From the NCBI GenBank assembly GCA_945885485.1, contig CAMCYT010000125.1, positions 1 through 7,328 on the forward strand: a stretch of DNA of 7,328 bases, read 5' to 3'. The notes beneath the pieces are model-generated. The model was given only the letters and a program-made list of their open reading frames with translations. It did no database searches and was not told the origin of the DNA. Below are positions 6,585 through 7,328 of the stretch, piece after piece. The position numbers were made by a program, and so were the translations under genes. Source of the DNA: Prosthecobacter debontii. GTDB taxonomy: Bacteria; Verrucomicrobiota; Verrucomicrobiia; Verrucomicrobiales; Akkermansiaceae. Each line of letters opens with the position of its first letter. The stretch's first letter is position 1.

Positions 6585-7328
6585 TTAGCCGAAGGTTTTT
6601 AGGAAACCAACTTCGAGGGCGAGCGGTTCGGAGGCGTTGGTTTCGAGCGTTTGGCGTAGGCGTTCGAGCGACTCTAGGCGTTGGCTTATTTTGAGGATGC
6701 TCTCGGAATCGGCGATGGTTTTGAGGAGGGGAGCGGAGTCGGGAAAATCCAGGCCGCCGGCATTGTTTTTGATGCGGATGATATCGGCGAGCCATGCGAG
6801 GATGACATCGAGGTAGCGGCCGCGGGCTTCGATGTAATCGGCTTGGGCGGCGGCATCATGGAAATCCTCGCGGGCCTTGAGCCAGGTGCCATCGGTAGCA
6901 TCTTTATAGGCGGCGGATTCTTCTTTCGCAGCGGCTTTCGCAGCGGCTTCGACCTCGGATTTTTTCGCTGCGAGGAAATCGGCGAACACGGCTTTGAGGT
7001 GGAGGGCAGCGATGGGATTTCCGAAACCTTTTTTGGCGGCTTGGTTGAGCGCGGCGACGAGTTCTTCACCGCCATCGAGATCGAGGCTGCGACCTCCGAG
7101 GAGGTTTACCTGAAAGCAGCGCGAGAGAATCGTGGGCAGCAAACGCTGAGGTTTGGTGGTGAGGAGCATGAGGAGAGTGCGGTTTGGCGGTTCCTCTAAA
7201 GTTTTCAGGAAAGCATTTTGCGCTTTATCGTTCATGCGATCGGCATCGACGATGACCCCAACTTTGGTTTCGCCGGATGGCGCGGCGAGTTGGAGGGTGT
7301 GTTCGAGATCGCGGATGTCATCGACGGA
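6585..7328 (-). CDS. holB: DNA polymerase III delta-prime subunit HolB, N-terminus outside window
   Basis: Clamp-loader AAA+ subunit of the replicative polymerase. The frame is open to the right edge, so the ATG at 7235 (inside ADRMNDKAQNAF) is internal and the Walker/zinc part lies beyond the window. Visible: 247 residues starting SVDDIRDLE, then KVGVIVDADRM, AQNAFLKTLEEPPNRTLLML and LLPTILSRC, the SRC motif that in clamp-loader subunits holds the arginine finger (codons 7116-7124). The C-terminal collar half contains an unusual Ala/Lys/Glu-rich stretch (about 6906-6971) with a perfect 12-base tandem duplication, then a helical region (IEARGRYLDVILAWLADIIR) and an ending LALEVGFLKTFG like that of DnaX/HolB proteins. 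DnaX (gamma/tau) is the main alternative, but the frame stops soon after the collar and no tau domain follows. bioD begins 15 bases downstream. Confidence 0.85.
   Translation of the reverse strand, partial: SVDDIRDLEHTLQLAAPSGETKVGVIVDADRMNDKAQNAFLKTLEEPPNRTLLMLLTTKPQRLLPTILSRCFQVNLLGGRSLDLDGGEELVAALNQAAKKGFGNPIAALHLKAVFADFLAAKKSEVEAAAKAAAKEESAAYKDATDGTWLKAREDFHDAAAQADYIEARGRYLDVILAWLADIIRIKNNAGGLDFPDSAPLLKTIADSESILKISQRLESLERLRQTLETNASEPLALEVGFLKTFG
6924..6947 (-). repeat. Perfect 12-base tandem duplication inside holB
   Basis: TTTCGCAGCGGC occurs twice in direct contact (6924-6935 and 6936-6947 on the + strand). Read on the coding strand it is GCC GCT GCG AAA repeated, giving Ala-Ala-Ala-Lys twice in a likely rigid helix. 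The identity at every base, including synonymous positions, indicates a recent slippage duplication rather than convergent codon choice. Confidence 0.85.

Noticed and set aside
6681..7199. 172-codon + strand frame opposite holB
   Set aside because: Gly/Glu/Phe-rich translation with no recognisable motif, fully antisense to conserved holB coding sequence.
7233..7235. ATG at 7235 as the start of holB
   Set aside because: The frame continues upstream with conserved clamp-loader residues (KVGVIVDADRM), so this Met is internal.
1..7328. CRISPR arrays, tRNA/rRNA genes, insertion sequences or phage attachment sites
   Set aside because: No regularly spaced repeats, RNA-gene signatures, transposase motifs or flanking inverted repeats were seen on either strand.

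Overview
The window looks like chromosomal DNA from a polysaccharide-degrading member of the Verrucomicrobiota or the wider PVC group. This is an inference. It rests on a secreted esterase carrying an SHD1 domain, a style of architecture I associate with Verrucomicrobia and Planctomycetes, on clustered secreted carbohydrate-active enzymes with no SusC/SusD pair in view, and on the lack of clear Shine-Dalgarno sequences before every start I can examine. No rRNA, tRNA, CRISPR array, integrase or transposase is visible.

Layout. The left part (about 1-4458) is on the + strand and encodes secreted carbohydrate-active proteins: (i) a GH86-type beta-agarase/beta-porphyranase-like enzyme whose start lies upstream of the window; (ii) 31 bases later, a GH127 (DUF1680, beta-L-arabinofuranosidase-like) gene that is broken: an intact signal peptide is joined, out of frame, to the C-terminal half of the enzyme, with roughly the first 320 residues, including the expected acid/base Glu, missing; (iii) after a 169-base gap, a secreted SHD1 plus SASA/SGNH carbohydrate esterase. 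Together they suggest a saccharolytic locus aimed at a decorated galactan or similar polysaccharide: the GH86 enzyme would cut the backbone, the GH127 gene (if an intact copy exists elsewhere) would remove side or terminal sugars, and the esterase would remove acyl groups.

The right part (about 4479-7328) is on the - strand and is housekeeping. In transcription order it holds the C-terminal part of a DNA polymerase III delta-prime subunit (holB, start beyond the right edge), dethiobiotin synthetase (bioD, GTG start, 15 bases after holB), a 16S rRNA m5C methyltransferase (rsmB, 47 bases after bioD) and, 19 bases after rsmB, a previously easy-to-miss 51-residue protein with one membrane segment. 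The two halves converge, with only 20 bases between the esterase stop and the small protein's stop.

The points most worth a second look are the internally deleted GH127 gene with its ATGA junction, the small membrane protein behind rsmB, the unusual catalytic surroundings of the SHD1-SASA esterase, and a perfect 12-base tandem duplication coding an Ala/Lys helix in HolB. I do not see convincing evidence for a wholly new biological system here.
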